A DNA stretch of 21,693 nucleotides from Candidatus Bathyarchaeota archaeon (GCA_029881555.1 JAOUMI010000002.1:1-21693); one strand, 5' to 3'; positions 7,352 through 15,340 are shown, counted from the stretch's first letter. Translations and numbers: made by a program. Notes: generated by a model not told the origin, from the letters alone.

Positions 7352-8621
7352 CCGCTCCTAACGAACGTAAATCATCAAAGAAGGTTGGATAAGATTTTCT
7401 GACACACTCAGAGTTTTGAATTCTCGTATCGCCACTCGCCCCTAAGGCAGCAACGGCGCAGGCCATTGCAATCCGATGGTCGTTATGGGGATCGATTGTT
7501 GCCCCATGCAGTGGACGAGGTCCCTTTATGATTAGACAATCTTCGATCATTTTGACGTCTGCGCCCATTTTCTTTAACTCAGCGTGAAGGGAAGACAGTC
7601 TGTCAGACTCCTTGTATCTAAGTCTCCTAGCGTTGTACAATTTGGATGTTCCCTTTGAATAGCATGCGAGGGCAGCGCAAACTGGAACTAGGTCAGGTAT
7701 GTCTTTTACATCTACATCTATGGCGTTGAGTTGTTTTCCTTCAGCCTCAACGTACTCATCTTCAACTCTCACCTTTGAGCCCATTTCCTCCAATATGCCC
7801 AATATTGCCTTGTCCCCCTGCGTTGTGTGTTGATCAAGATTCTTCACCTTCACTTTTGAGCATGTTATTGCTGCGGCAGCTAGGAGGAAGGATGCAGACG
7901 AGAAGTCTCCTGGAACCTTATGATCACATGGGCTATAGTTCTGGTTGGAAGGAACTCTCAGTTGCTTGAGATCGTTTGACGCGGATACTCTGATGCCATG
8001 TTTTTCGAGGACCTCGATGGTCATACGAACGTAGCTTACGGATTCCAGAGGTGTAGTGACTGTAATCTCGGTGTTTTCTTCCGCCCTTGGACACACAAAC
8101 AGTAGGCCTGAGATGAACTGGGAGCTTATATCTCCCCTTATTGACGCTTTTCCTCCCCTTATCCCCCCACCATGAACCCTGACTACCGAACCTTTTTCAT
8201 CTCGCCGAAGACTGGATTCTGCTCCCAGCTGTTTGAGGCTTCGGAGAAGGGGTTCCAGAGGCCTCCTACTAATGGACAAACCGAGAGTGAAGGTGGAGGG
8301 ACCGGGTGCGAGAGTAGCCACCGGTATCATAAAGCGGAGAGTAGCTCCAGACTCCCCGCAGTCTATGGGGTTCCGGGGGGTTTCAAGTGATGGGCGTCCC
8401 TTGATCGTCCAACAGGTTTCCTCTGGTTCTACTTCTGCTCCGAAGGCTTCTATGGCCTCCAGCGTTGCCTGAGTGTCGTCTGAGGAGAGAGGGTTCAATA
8501 TTCTTGAGGTTCCCCTTGACAGTAAAGCGCCTATCATCATTCTATGCGTGTAAGCCTTGGACGGAGGAGCGTAGACCTCGCCGCCAAACCTCTCGCTTTT
8601 CTCGACCACGACATCCGCCAA
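7335..8621 (-). CDS. aroA: 3-phosphoshikimate 1-carboxyvinyltransferase (EPSP synthase)
   Basis: 428 residues, normal for the family. Motifs in order: PPSKAYTHR (19-27, with the substrate lysine), CGESGATLRFMIP (88-100), GDISSQFISGLLF, the DIPDLVPVCAALA segment with the catalytic Asp, LRYKESDRLSSL and DPHNDHRIAMACAVAALG. It joins phosphoenolpyruvate to shikimate-3-phosphate. The TTG start at 8621 follows the shikimate kinase stop by six bases and is preceded by AGGTTGAT, a fair match to the 16S complement at a spacing of about eight, so TTG is preferred over any internal ATG (the first is at residue 28, beyond the substrate-binding motif). Confidence 0.95.
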   Translation of the reverse strand: MADVVVEKSERFGGEVYAPPSKAYTHRMMIGALLSRGTSRILNPLSSDDTQATLEAIEAFGAEVEPEETCWTIKGRPSLETPRNPIDCGESGATLRFMIPVATLAPGPSTFTLGLSISRRPLEPLLRSLKQLGAESSLRRDEKGSVVRVHGGGIRGGKASIRGDISSQFISGLLFVCPRAEENTEITVTTPLESVSYVRMTIEVLEKHGIRVSASNDLKQLRVPSNQNYSPCDHKVPGDFSSASFLLAAAAITCSKVKVKNLDQHTTQGDKAILGILEEMGSKVRVEDEYVEAEGKQLNAIDVDVKDIPDLVPVCAALACYSKGTSKLYNARRLRYKESDRLSSLHAELKKMGADVKMIEDCLIIKGPRPLHGATIDPHNDHRIAMACAVAALGASGDTRIQNSECVRKSYPTFFDDLRSLGADVVGE

Positions 8622-8627
8622 CTTTGA

Positions 8628-9497
8628 TCAACCTACCACCTTAGCTTTTTCGTGGTTCACGCGCGCCTGTATGATGTCTCCCTCATACGTCTGCCATGCG
8701 TCTCTAACATTGTCAATTTTCTCCTCAGGAACGATGGCGGTGACTGCTGGACCTGTGCCAGACAACCCTGCGGCCACCGCTCCTGCCATTAGGGCATCCA
8801 CGGCTATGGATGGATTGTATCCTAACGCCGAGGAATAGATCAAACCGTTAAGGGTTAGGGCTGACCAGTAATCTCCCTTCACTGCCTCTTTGTAGGCTAT
8901 ACCGACTAGAGATGCTACTCCCCTCATTCGCTGCACGTCAGAACCACTCGTGTACACTTTCTTTGCGGGAACATAAAACAAGACGGTTAGGTCTTCAGTT
9001 ATTTCAAAACGCTTAACGATTCTCCTTTTTAGGTTGTCGGTAACCACGACTCCTCCAAAGTAGGAGGCGCAGGCGTCGTCGAACGCACCTGTTATCGTAA
9101 CCTTTGCCTCGATCGCCGCTTCCACCCCTAGGTTTAGAACCGTCAAGTCGTCCAGACTTCTGTCTAATGCAGCCACGGTTGCCAAGGCTATGGCGTTTCC
9201 GGCAACACTACTGCTCTTTAATCCCCTAGCGATGGGGATGTTTGACGATGTTCTAACTTTCGCGCCGACTTCCTTCAGATTGAAGTATTCGAAAACTTTG
9301 CCCACCGTTTTTTCAATCAAAACTGGATCTTCAGTGGGATCTGACACGATATTGCCCTCTATGGTTCCGGGTTTGTCTGTTAATTGGACCTTGGCTCTTG
9401 TCCACAGGTCCACTCCAACTGCTCCTCCCTTACCAGTGGCGATGGCGTTTACGATGGTGGCGGCTCCGTGGGATAAAGCTTCGGCTTTTCCCGTCAA
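8628..9497 (-). CDS. aroK: Archaeal shikimate kinase, GHMP superfamily
   Basis: 289 residues with the GHMP kinase architecture used by archaea in place of the bacterial P-loop AroK: an N-terminal SHGAATIVNAIATGKGGAVG, the ATP-binding IPIARGLKSSSVAGNA (87-102), GAFDDACASYFGG and the C-terminal AGLSGTGPAVTAI glycine loop. It phosphorylates shikimate on the 3-hydroxyl. The TTG at 9497 overlaps the shikimate dehydrogenase stop as TTGA, mirroring the TTGA junction before aroD. The position between shikimate dehydrogenase and EPSP synthase separates it from related homoserine or mevalonate kinases. Confidence 0.93.
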   Translation of the reverse strand: MTGKAEALSHGAATIVNAIATGKGGAVGVDLWTRAKVQLTDKPGTIEGNIVSDPTEDPVLIEKTVGKVFEYFNLKEVGAKVRTSSNIPIARGLKSSSVAGNAIALATVAALDRSLDDLTVLNLGVEAAIEAKVTITGAFDDACASYFGGVVVTDNLKRRIVKRFEITEDLTVLFYVPAKKVYTSGSDVQRMRGVASLVGIAYKEAVKGDYWSALTLNGLIYSSALGYNPSIAVDALMAGAVAAGLSGTGPAVTAIVPEEKIDNVRDAWQTYEGDIIQARVNHEKAKVVG

Positions 9498-10387
9498 CTG
9501 AGGGTCCCCAGCTCTGAAAGTTTATTCAAAACAGCCTGTTTCATCACTTTGACTGGTGCCGGATGGTTAGTCCATATTTCAAAGGAGGCAGCGCCTTGGT
9601 AGACAAGCATCTCAATGCCGCTGACTACTTTTGCTCCCATGGACTTAGCGTCTTTTGCGAGTTTTGTTTCTAACGGGTTGTAGATTAAGTCCATCACGCA
9701 CAAGTCAGGTCTCAGCCAGCTCGGGTCCACCAGACTCTGGTGAACATCTGGGTGCATGCCAACAGAGGTTGCGTTAACCAGTATATCTGCCTCCTCCAGC
9801 TCGTTTTTCAAAAGTTCGGATGAAAGCGAGTTTCCACTTACCTTCTTGTTAAATTTTTTGCGTAAAACTTCCGCCAGCTCTTTGGCTTTCTGAGTGGTTC
9901 TGTTGAGAATTTTAAGTTCTTCCACCTCTTGTGCTAAGTTGAACGCTATGGCTTTTCCTGCGCCACCAGCTCCGAGTAGAAGCATCTTCTTTCCCTCTAG
10001 ACCTACGCCGTTTTCCTTCAGAGCGTTTATTGCTCCGACGCCGTCGGTGATGTAACCCACAAGCCTTCCTCCGGCGTTGAGAATGGTGTTGACTGCGCCG
10101 ATAGACCTCGATGTCGAGTCTATTTCGTCTAGGTGTTCCATAACGGCGGTTTTGTGGGGCATGGTCACGTTTAGACCATGAATATCTAAACTTTTTGCCC
10201 CAGCTATTGCGTCTCTTAATTCTTCCCTTCTAACCCTGAAGGCCAAGTAAACAAAATCGAGGTTCAACTCTTCAAAGGCTGCGTTGTGTATCACAGGACT
10301 CAAAGTGTGTTCTATAGGGTCTCCTATGACGCAGCAAACTTTTGTTCTTCCAGAAATTTTCGTTCTAAATTGCCCCCAAAGCCTCAT
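9494..10387 (-). CDS. aroE: Shikimate dehydrogenase
   Basis: 297 residues. The substrate domain has VIGDPIEHTLSPVIHNAAF (20-38), NVTMPHK with catalytic Lys79, GAVNT (97-101) and TDGVG with Asp115; the NADP domain has GAGGAGKAIA (139-148) and NRTTQKAKEL, whose Asn-Arg-Thr fits NADP preference. It reduces 3-dehydroshikimate to shikimate. The ATG at 10387 lies 23 bases inside the dehydratase gene; the family core begins at about residue 12, so the short N-terminal extension is unconfirmed but no better start codon is seen. It ends as TTGA into the kinase. Confidence 0.94.
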   Translation of the reverse strand: MRLWGQFRTKISGRTKVCCVIGDPIEHTLSPVIHNAAFEELNLDFVYLAFRVRREELRDAIAGAKSLDIHGLNVTMPHKTAVMEHLDEIDSTSRSIGAVNTILNAGGRLVGYITDGVGAINALKENGVGLEGKKMLLLGAGGAGKAIAFNLAQEVEELKILNRTTQKAKELAEVLRKKFNKKVSGNSLSSELLKNELEEADILVNATSVGMHPDVHQSLVDPSWLRPDLCVMDLIYNPLETKLAKDAKSMGAKVVSGIEMLVYQGAASFEIWTNHPAPVKVMKQAVLNKLSELGTLS

Positions 10388-11048
10388 ACGCGACCCTCAT
10401 TTCTTGGATGGTCAGTTGTCCCGATGCTGTTTCTCTTCCTTTCTCCAGAGACGCAAACGTGAGAAAGCCACCGAAGAGTGGAGACAGAAGCCTAGAAATC
10501 TTGCCCAGTTCTCCCATGGAGAAGCAGATCGTCTTAGCACTTTTACAGGCTTTGGACACAAAGTCCAAAACGGTTAGATTGTCCTCCGCCGACTTGGCCG
10601 TGGTCACAACTTTGCAGATGTCAGCCCCGCTCGCAATTTCCTTCCTGAGAATCTCCTCCATCCGCGGCAAACTGGGAGTCTGGTTAAAGTCGTGGAAGGA
10701 CACTATGGGCTTCACACCCATTTCATGTACGTCGCTAACGGTGTCTTTCAGCTCAGAGGTGGACAACTCTATGTCAACATATTCAAAACCGTTCCCCGCG
10801 GCTTTCAGAAGTATTTGTTTGCGCTCGGTTTCGCTTCCCCGAAATTCGCCGTGGCACTTGGCTGATCGGTTAGTTGCTATCAGGGGTACCCTACTACAAC
10901 CCGCAATGTTAGATAACTCATCGGGTTCTCCAAGACTGTCTAATCTGACTTCAACAAGATCTGCGTAATGGTTCTCAGCCCTCTCAATAAGCTCTAAAGC
11001 CTCAGCGACAGTTTCGGGAAGAACTGAGACGCAGATCATGATGGTCAA
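10365..11048 (-). CDS. aroD: 3-dehydroquinate dehydratase, type I
   Basis: 227 residues forming the type I (Schiff-base) barrel: ICVSVLPETV at the N-terminus, DLVEVRLDSL (31-39), IVSFHDFNQTP with catalytic His119 and ADICKVVTTAKS with the Schiff-base Lys146, then GRETASGQLTI near the C-terminus. It dehydrates 3-dehydroquinate to 3-dehydroshikimate. Two starts are possible: TTG at 11048, overlapping the upstream stop as TTGA, and ATG at 11039. The sequence GGTGAT, six bases before the TTG, favours TTG. It ends with TAG inside aroE. Confidence 0.94.
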   Translation of the reverse strand: MTIMICVSVLPETVAEALELIERAENHYADLVEVRLDSLGEPDELSNIAGCSRVPLIATNRSAKCHGEFRGSETERKQILLKAAGNGFEYVDIELSTSELKDTVSDVHEMGVKPIVSFHDFNQTPSLPRMEEILRKEIASGADICKVVTTAKSAEDNLTVLDFVSKACKSAKTICFSMGELGKISRLLSPLFGGFLTFASLEKGRETASGQLTIQEMRVAYEALGAI

Positions 11049-12118
11049 CGCTCTATCACCATTTCCTCTTTCACCAAGGTTCCGAAATGTCTGCCTCCTT
11101 CCTCTGTTATATACACCAAAACTTCGTCGCCGGCTTCTAGTTCAGCAACTGACTTGGAGCCTTCTCTGGTTACAAGTCTAATGGTTTCAGCGTTTTGAAC
11201 AATGGTCCTTATTCTCCTCTCTCCACATTCGGCCTCAATGAGCATCATGGGTCTCCACTCGATCTTAACCCTTCCCACATGCGTTGACCTAACCTTCCCT
11301 TCCCTATCAACTATGAGGACTTCGTCACCTGCCTTCAGCTCTGAAAGGTATCTTGTTTTGCTGAGTGAAGAAAGAGTGTACAGGGACACGGGTCCCGCGT
11401 TAACCCTGAACGGACGTGTTTCCACATAGGGGCTTTCATAGACCTCAGCCTGAACTAGGAACAAACCGGAGGATTGGCATCCCGCGAGGATTCCTTCGCC
11501 CAACTTCATCAGGTCGCAAGTGTCAACGCAGACTCTGGCTCCGGTTCCAATTTGCTTCAGCTCCACAACTTTGGCGGGCACAATCTCAATCTTTAGAGCT
11601 TGTTCCTTGGTGACTGCCGCTGTCTCCGCGACTTCGTCGACGCTGGAGGTTTTCAGGACAACTCCGTCGGCCCCTAGCTCCAGGGTCTCTAGGGCGAGCT
11701 TAGCGTCTCTTGCACACGAAACCTCGGCGAGCAGTTTAGTTTTTCCACGGGTCATCGCAATTACGTTCTCTAGAGGGATAACCTTCCAATCGGGACAGTA
11801 GAGGATTATATAGTCACATGACGATTCCACGGCCTCGGCAATGGTCTTCTCATCTTCTCTCCCGGTCATATTTACTTTAACTGCAACAGTTTTACCCATC
11901 GCCTTCAGCTTCTTGACCTTGTTTTTATCAAAAATTTCTAACACATTTATGTCGCAGTCACCTGACTTGGCTGCTGTTTTGACTCCAGTCTTTCTAGCGT
12001 TTTCTACATCCCGTGAGCCAACTAGAAGAGCATCACAGAACTGAGCGGCGGATTTAATTAGATTTTTTTTCACTTTGTCAGAAAATGACTCGCCTATTTC
12101 GATCCAGAATTCTTTCAC
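11045..12118 (-). CDS. aroB': 3-dehydroquinate synthase type II (archaeal)
   Basis: 357 residues, close to the length of characterised archaeal members. It belongs to the archaeal family that replaces bacterial AroB: N-terminal KEFWIEIGE, an SAAQFCDALLVGSRDVE segment, GADGVVLKTSSVDE, a KQIGTGARVCVDTCDLM block and the C-terminal half with SSGLFLVQAEV, RPFRVNAGPVSLYTL, GRVKIEWRPMMLIEAE. It oxidatively deaminates and cyclises 2-amino-3,7-dideoxy-hept-6-ulosonate (ADH) to 3-dehydroquinate using NAD. The GTG start overlaps the ADH synthase stop as GTGA. It sits directly after its substrate-producing enzyme and before the dehydratase. Confidence 0.93.
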   Translation of the reverse strand: MKEFWIEIGESFSDKVKKNLIKSAAQFCDALLVGSRDVENARKTGVKTAAKSGDCDINVLEIFDKNKVKKLKAMGKTVAVKVNMTGREDEKTIAEAVESSCDYIILYCPDWKVIPLENVIAMTRGKTKLLAEVSCARDAKLALETLELGADGVVLKTSSVDEVAETAAVTKEQALKIEIVPAKVVELKQIGTGARVCVDTCDLMKLGEGILAGCQSSGLFLVQAEVYESPYVETRPFRVNAGPVSLYTLSSLSKTRYLSELKAGDEVLIVDREGKVRSTHVGRVKIEWRPMMLIEAECGERRIRTIVQNAETIRLVTREGSKSVAELEAGDEVLVYITEEGGRHFGTLVKEEMVIER

Positions 12119-12906
12119 TTGGCTGCACCAAGAATTTTTAAGGATTCATCGACTGAAGCGTTGTTATGTACAATTGCTGAGAGCGCCTTAACCATAAGCG
12201 TTGGGTTTTCGTGTTGAAATGTATTTCTACCAATGGAGAGCCCTGCGCCGCCAGCTTTCACTGAGTCCTGCACCATCTGCAAAACTTCTCGAGTGGTTTC
12301 CACCTTAGGACCACCAGCTATTATGACTGGAACGTGGCAACCGTGAACCACTTCTTTGAAGGTTTCGATACTGCCCGTGTAGTTGGTCTTGATGATGTCG
12401 GCGCCCAGCTCAGCACCCAACCTGGCGGCGTGCGCAACCACGTCCACGGCATGTTGATTCTGTATCTCCGGCCCTCTTGGGTACATCATAGCTAACAGGG
12501 GCATGCCATATCGGTCACAGTCGTCCGCAACCCTGCCCATTTTTGCGAGCATCTTATTTTCCTGTTTCGCGCCAACGTTAATGTGAACGGAAACAGCGTC
12601 TGCGCCGATTCTTACAGCTTCGTCTACGGAACACACCTGAACCTTGTAGTTTGGATCAGGGCCAAGCTTTGTGCTAGCTGACAAATGTACAATCAAGCCA
12701 GCTCGGCCAGTGTTAACGTTTTTTGCTACGCCTCTGTGCACCACAACCGCGTCTGCGCCTCCTTTTAACAGTTTGTCGATGATCGCTTGCATATTCACAA
12801 GTCCTTTGATTGGGCCTACGGTTACGCCGTGATCCATTGGCACTATGACAGTTCGTTGGTCGTCGCGGAAAATCCTTTTCAACCTTTTCTTTTTGCCAGG
12901 GTCCAA
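12115..12906 (-). CDS. aroA': 2-amino-3,7-dideoxy-D-threo-hept-6-ulosonate (ADH) synthase
   Basis: 263 residues, class I aldolase fold related to FbaB/LsrF. Signature: IVPMDHGVTVGP with Asp25, MMYPRGPE with Tyr142, the Schiff-base Lys173 in ADIIKTNYTGS, IIAGGPK (195-201) and GGAGLSIGRNTFQH. In archaea this enzyme condenses L-aspartate semialdehyde with 6-deoxy-5-ketofructose-1-phosphate to start dehydroquinate formation. The two genes upstream make exactly that semialdehyde, which separates it from fructose-bisphosphate aldolases of the same fold. The in-frame start is TTG at 12906, nine bases after a perfect AGGAGG; an ATG four bases earlier is out of frame and discarded. The stop overlaps the next gene. 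Confidence 0.92.
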   Translation of the reverse strand: MDPGKKKRLKRIFRDDQRTVIVPMDHGVTVGPIKGLVNMQAIIDKLLKGGADAVVVHRGVAKNVNTGRAGLIVHLSASTKLGPDPNYKVQVCSVDEAVRIGADAVSVHINVGAKQENKMLAKMGRVADDCDRYGMPLLAMMYPRGPEIQNQHAVDVVAHAARLGAELGADIIKTNYTGSIETFKEVVHGCHVPVIIAGGPKVETTREVLQMVQDSVKAGGAGLSIGRNTFQHENPTLMVKALSAIVHNNASVDESLKILGAAK

Positions 12907-12915
12907 ACATGTTCG

Positions 12916-12921
12916 CCTCCT
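12916..12921 (-). promoter_or_regulatory. Strong ribosome binding site (AGGAGG) before ADH synthase
   Basis: The minus strand reads CTTTAGGAGG, so the site overlaps the TAG stop of asd. It lies nine bases before the in-frame TTG at 12906 and five before an out-of-frame ATG at 12910. It decides the start of the ADH synthase and is the strongest ribosome site in the operon. Confidence 0.7.
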
Positions 12922-13966
12922 AAAGGTATTTTTTTGCTTTCAAGTACTCGGCGTTTAGAATTCCACAGCCAGCAGCCCCTCTTATGGTGTTATGGCCTAG
13001 AACAACATACTTGACTCCCATGAGTGTGAGGTCCTTCCTAACTCTGCCCACCACGACACTCATGCCACCGCCCTCCATTCTGTCCAATCTTGTTTGCGGT
13101 CTGTCTTCCTCACGCCTAACGACGACGGGTTTCGCTGGTGCTGTTGGAAGCCCAAGTTTCTGGGGTTCGCCGACAAACTTTTCCATCGCGGCCACAACTG
13201 ATTCAGGGTCTGCTTCACGTTTTGGCTCAACGAAAACCGCTTCCATATGTCCGTCCAAAGTTGGAACTCTGTGACAACTCGCTGAAACCTTGAACTCCGC
13301 TGGTTTTGAAGGAGAGCCAAATACCTTTAGAGTTTCGTTTTGCATCTTTTCCTCCTCGTTCCTAATGAATGGGATAACGTTGTCTACAATGTCTAGGGAG
13401 GCGACGCCTGGGTATCCCGCACCTGAGATGGCCTGCATCGTAGAAACGATAATTCTTTCAATGCCGAATTCGTCGTGGATTGGTTTCAAGGAAAGGGTTA
13501 AAACTGTGGCGCTACAGTTTGGGTTTGTAACAATCGCACCGCTCCATTTTCTTCTCCTGCGCTGTTCGTCTATGAGGCATACGTGATTGCAGTTGACTTC
13601 CGGATTCATCAGAGGCACATCTGGGTCCATCCTGTGGGAAGAAGCGTTGCTAACCACGACGTATCCAGCCTCAGCAAAGCTCTCCTCTACCTTGCCAGCT
13701 ACCTCAGCGGGCAGCGCGGAGAAAACAACGTCAACATCTTCAGTGTTTTTCACAGCCTTGGGTTCTATGTCAACTACATCTAGGTCGGAAACGTTCTTCG
13801 GGATTGGAGTTGGTATTCTCCACTTCGCTGCTTCTGAATACTTCAGTCCAGTGCTTCTCTCAGAAGCCGCTACAACCGAGACCTCGAACCACGGGTGTCC
13901 ACTCAACAATTGGACGAAAATTTGGCCGACTGAGCCTGTTGCGCCTAAGACTGCTGCTTTCATCAT
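12920..13966 (-). CDS. asd: Aspartate-semialdehyde dehydrogenase
   Basis: 348 residues. The N-terminus has the NADP loop VLGATGSVGQIF (6-17); the catalytic cysteine is Cys151 in VTNPNCSATVLTL, followed by STMQAISGAGYPGVASLDIVD in which Gln and the glycine loop are conserved, and by SCHRVPTLDGHMEAVFVE with the catalytic His, the layout of the archaeal/fungal branch. It reduces aspartyl phosphate to L-aspartate semialdehyde, the branch point to threonine, methionine and lysine and, in this operon, the co-substrate of ADH synthase. Two ATGs in tandem (13966 and 13963) overlap the kinase stop. It ends with TAG inside the ribosome site of the next gene. Confidence 0.94.
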   Translation of the reverse strand: MMKAAVLGATGSVGQIFVQLLSGHPWFEVSVVAASERSTGLKYSEAAKWRIPTPIPKNVSDLDVVDIEPKAVKNTEDVDVVFSALPAEVAGKVEESFAEAGYVVVSNASSHRMDPDVPLMNPEVNCNHVCLIDEQRRRRKWSGAIVTNPNCSATVLTLSLKPIHDEFGIERIIVSTMQAISGAGYPGVASLDIVDNVIPFIRNEEEKMQNETLKVFGSPSKPAEFKVSASCHRVPTLDGHMEAVFVEPKREADPESVVAAMEKFVGEPQKLGLPTAPAKPVVVRREEDRPQTRLDRMEGGGMSVVVGRVRKDLTLMGVKYVVLGHNTIRGAAGCGILNAEYLKAKKYL

Positions 13967-15219
13967 CTCTGATCACTTCGTAAAGAGCTTTTGATCAGCT
14001 TTAGAGCTGTCTCTTTTTCCTTCCAGTTCACGAAGAGAAGGATGCTTGAGGTGATTGTTAGGATGCCGAAGATGTTTATTCTATTTAGGCGTAGAGCCTC
14101 TGATATTCTTCCTATGATGCCGGGAGTTTCCTCTAGCCCTACACCGCTGATTTTGAGAAAGGCTAACTGCTTCCTAACAGACATCGCGATGGTTTCCCCT
14201 TGTTTCAGTATTCTTTCATGAACTTTCTCCAAGAGAGAATCTAAATCTTCCTCTTGTGCTACGTACAGAATTATTGAATTGTAATCAACAGACAAACCTA
14301 ACAACGATGCATATGCCTTAACGACCTCGGTTAGCTCTTGGATGATCTTAGGTTTTTCAGAGACGCCATGACCTACCACCGTTATCGAGATTGCGGGAGA
14401 TTGACTTGCTAAGACCACGTCTAGTTCAGTTGACAAACCTTCGGTGATTAGGCTGCCATTTGCGTTCAAATCGCCATGAATGTGACTGATCACCTTGGCA
14501 CCTATTGTTTGATCTTTATACCTTAAGGCCTTTCTGTGGATGAACTTAGTGCCCGAATCAGCCAGTCCCACCAGCGTGTTCACATCGATCTCTCGAAGTC
14601 TTTCAGGATTTTGTATGACTTTTGGATCAGCAGACATGATTCCCTCAGCGTCGGTAACCAAGACAACCTCGTCCGCTCCCAATGCTTTTGCGAGAATGAA
14701 CGCTGTTGCGTCGCTTCCACCCCGTCCAATGGTGGTTATTTTTCCATCAAGTGTTCTGCCTACAAAACCGGCGATGACGGGTGTAGCGCCTTTTTCAACA
14801 AGGGGAAGTACATATTGCTGAATCCTTTTTCTGCATTGCTCCTCAATTGGGTTTGCGTTGGAGAAGTTGTCATCCGTTATGATGGGCCAGTCTGGGTCCA
14901 ATGGGTCAAAGTAGCGGGATTCTACACCTTTTGCTTTTAAAGCCGCGGTGACAATTCTGATGCTGGTTCTCTCTCCCATTGCTAGGATGTCATCTAACTC
15001 TACCTTTTCAACCTTTCCGCCAGAGGCGTTCTTGGCTGCGTGAAGAAGCAAATCAGTTGTTTTTCCCATAGCCGAAACAACCACGGCTATCTGCGTACCT
15101 CTTGCGACTTCTTTGGCAACAGCCGTAACAGCCCTTAACATTCGTTCATGATCGGCTAAACTAGCTCCTCCATATTTTACCACGATTCGTTTGCGGCGCT
15201 TTACATCAGATGGTTTCAT
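13963..15219 (-). CDS. lysC: Aspartate kinase with C-terminal ACT domain
   Basis: 418 residues. The amino-acid kinase domain carries VVKYGGASL (13-21; Tyr and Ala where many family members have Phe and Thr), MGERTS (81-86), TTIGRGGSDATAF (162-173) and VTDAEGIMSADPK (188-200). The C-terminal part from about residue 270 contains regulatory ACT sequence, including LAFLKISGVGLEETPGIIG and LRLNRINIFGILT, so allosteric feedback is expected; the effector cannot be told. It phosphorylates L-aspartate and is the first gene of the operon. The ATG at 15219 follows a G-run at 15232-15237 and a long leader with a hairpin. Confidence 0.93.
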   Translation of the reverse strand: MKPSDVKRRKRIVVKYGGASLADHERMLRAVTAVAKEVARGTQIAVVVSAMGKTTDLLLHAAKNASGGKVEKVELDDILAMGERTSIRIVTAALKAKGVESRYFDPLDPDWPIITDDNFSNANPIEEQCRKRIQQYVLPLVEKGATPVIAGFVGRTLDGKITTIGRGGSDATAFILAKALGADEVVLVTDAEGIMSADPKVIQNPERLREIDVNTLVGLADSGTKFIHRKALRYKDQTIGAKVISHIHGDLNANGSLITEGLSTELDVVLASQSPAISITVVGHGVSEKPKIIQELTEVVKAYASLLGLSVDYNSIILYVAQEEDLDSLLEKVHERILKQGETIAMSVRKQLAFLKISGVGLEETPGIIGRISEALRLNRINIFGILTITSSILLFVNWKEKETALKLIKSSLRSDQR

Positions 15220-15240
15220 AAACCAATCAAACCCCCCAAA

Positions 15241-15290
15241 AGCCCACGAAGCTAAAATGGACGCAAAAATTCTTTTTTAGCTACTGGGCT
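15241..15290 (-). promoter_or_regulatory. Imperfect hairpin in the leader of the aromatic operon
   Basis: Read on the minus strand, AGCCCA (15290-15285) pairs perfectly with TGGGCT (15246-15241) and AGCTAAAA (15282-15275) pairs perfectly with TTTTAGCT (15257-15250), separated by a 2 x 3 internal loop and closing on a 17-base loop: 14 base pairs in all. Three more T follow the stem, then a run of six G, and the aspartate kinase ATG starts 21 bases after the stem. In RNA it could act as an attenuator or mask the ribosome site; in DNA it could be an operator. No leader peptide or known riboswitch was recognised. Confidence 0.55.
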
Positions 15291-15305
15291 CTCAAAAATA
15301 GCGAA

Positions 15306-15315
15306 AGCTATAGCT
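15306..15315. promoter_or_regulatory. Perfect 10-base palindrome near the predicted operon transcript start
   Basis: AGCTATAGCT is its own reverse complement and lies about 25 bases downstream of the minus-strand TATA-like box, so it would straddle the transcript start of the aromatic operon. The core AGCTA recurs at 15250 and 15279, spaced 29 and 27 bases. It is a candidate operator; short palindromes arise by chance, so this is tentative. Confidence 0.3.
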
Positions 15316-15330
15316 GTAGCCAAAGAAAGT

Positions 15331-15340
15331 CATTAAATAG
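15331..15340 (-). promoter_or_regulatory. Candidate TATA box of the aromatic operon
   Basis: On the minus strand the sequence is CTATTTAATG. It would start transcription near 15310 and give a leader of about 90 bases containing the hairpin. An A/T-rich stretch at 15264-15279 is an alternative box that would give a leader of about 20 bases; in that case the hairpin would be DNA overlapping the promoter. Confidence 0.4.

Noticed and set aside
12713..12910. Reading frame from the ATG at 12910 using the AGGAGG site
   Set aside because: It is one frame off the ADH synthase, encodes an Arg-rich peptide without family resemblance and lies inside a clear gene; the TTG at 12906 uses the same ribosome site.
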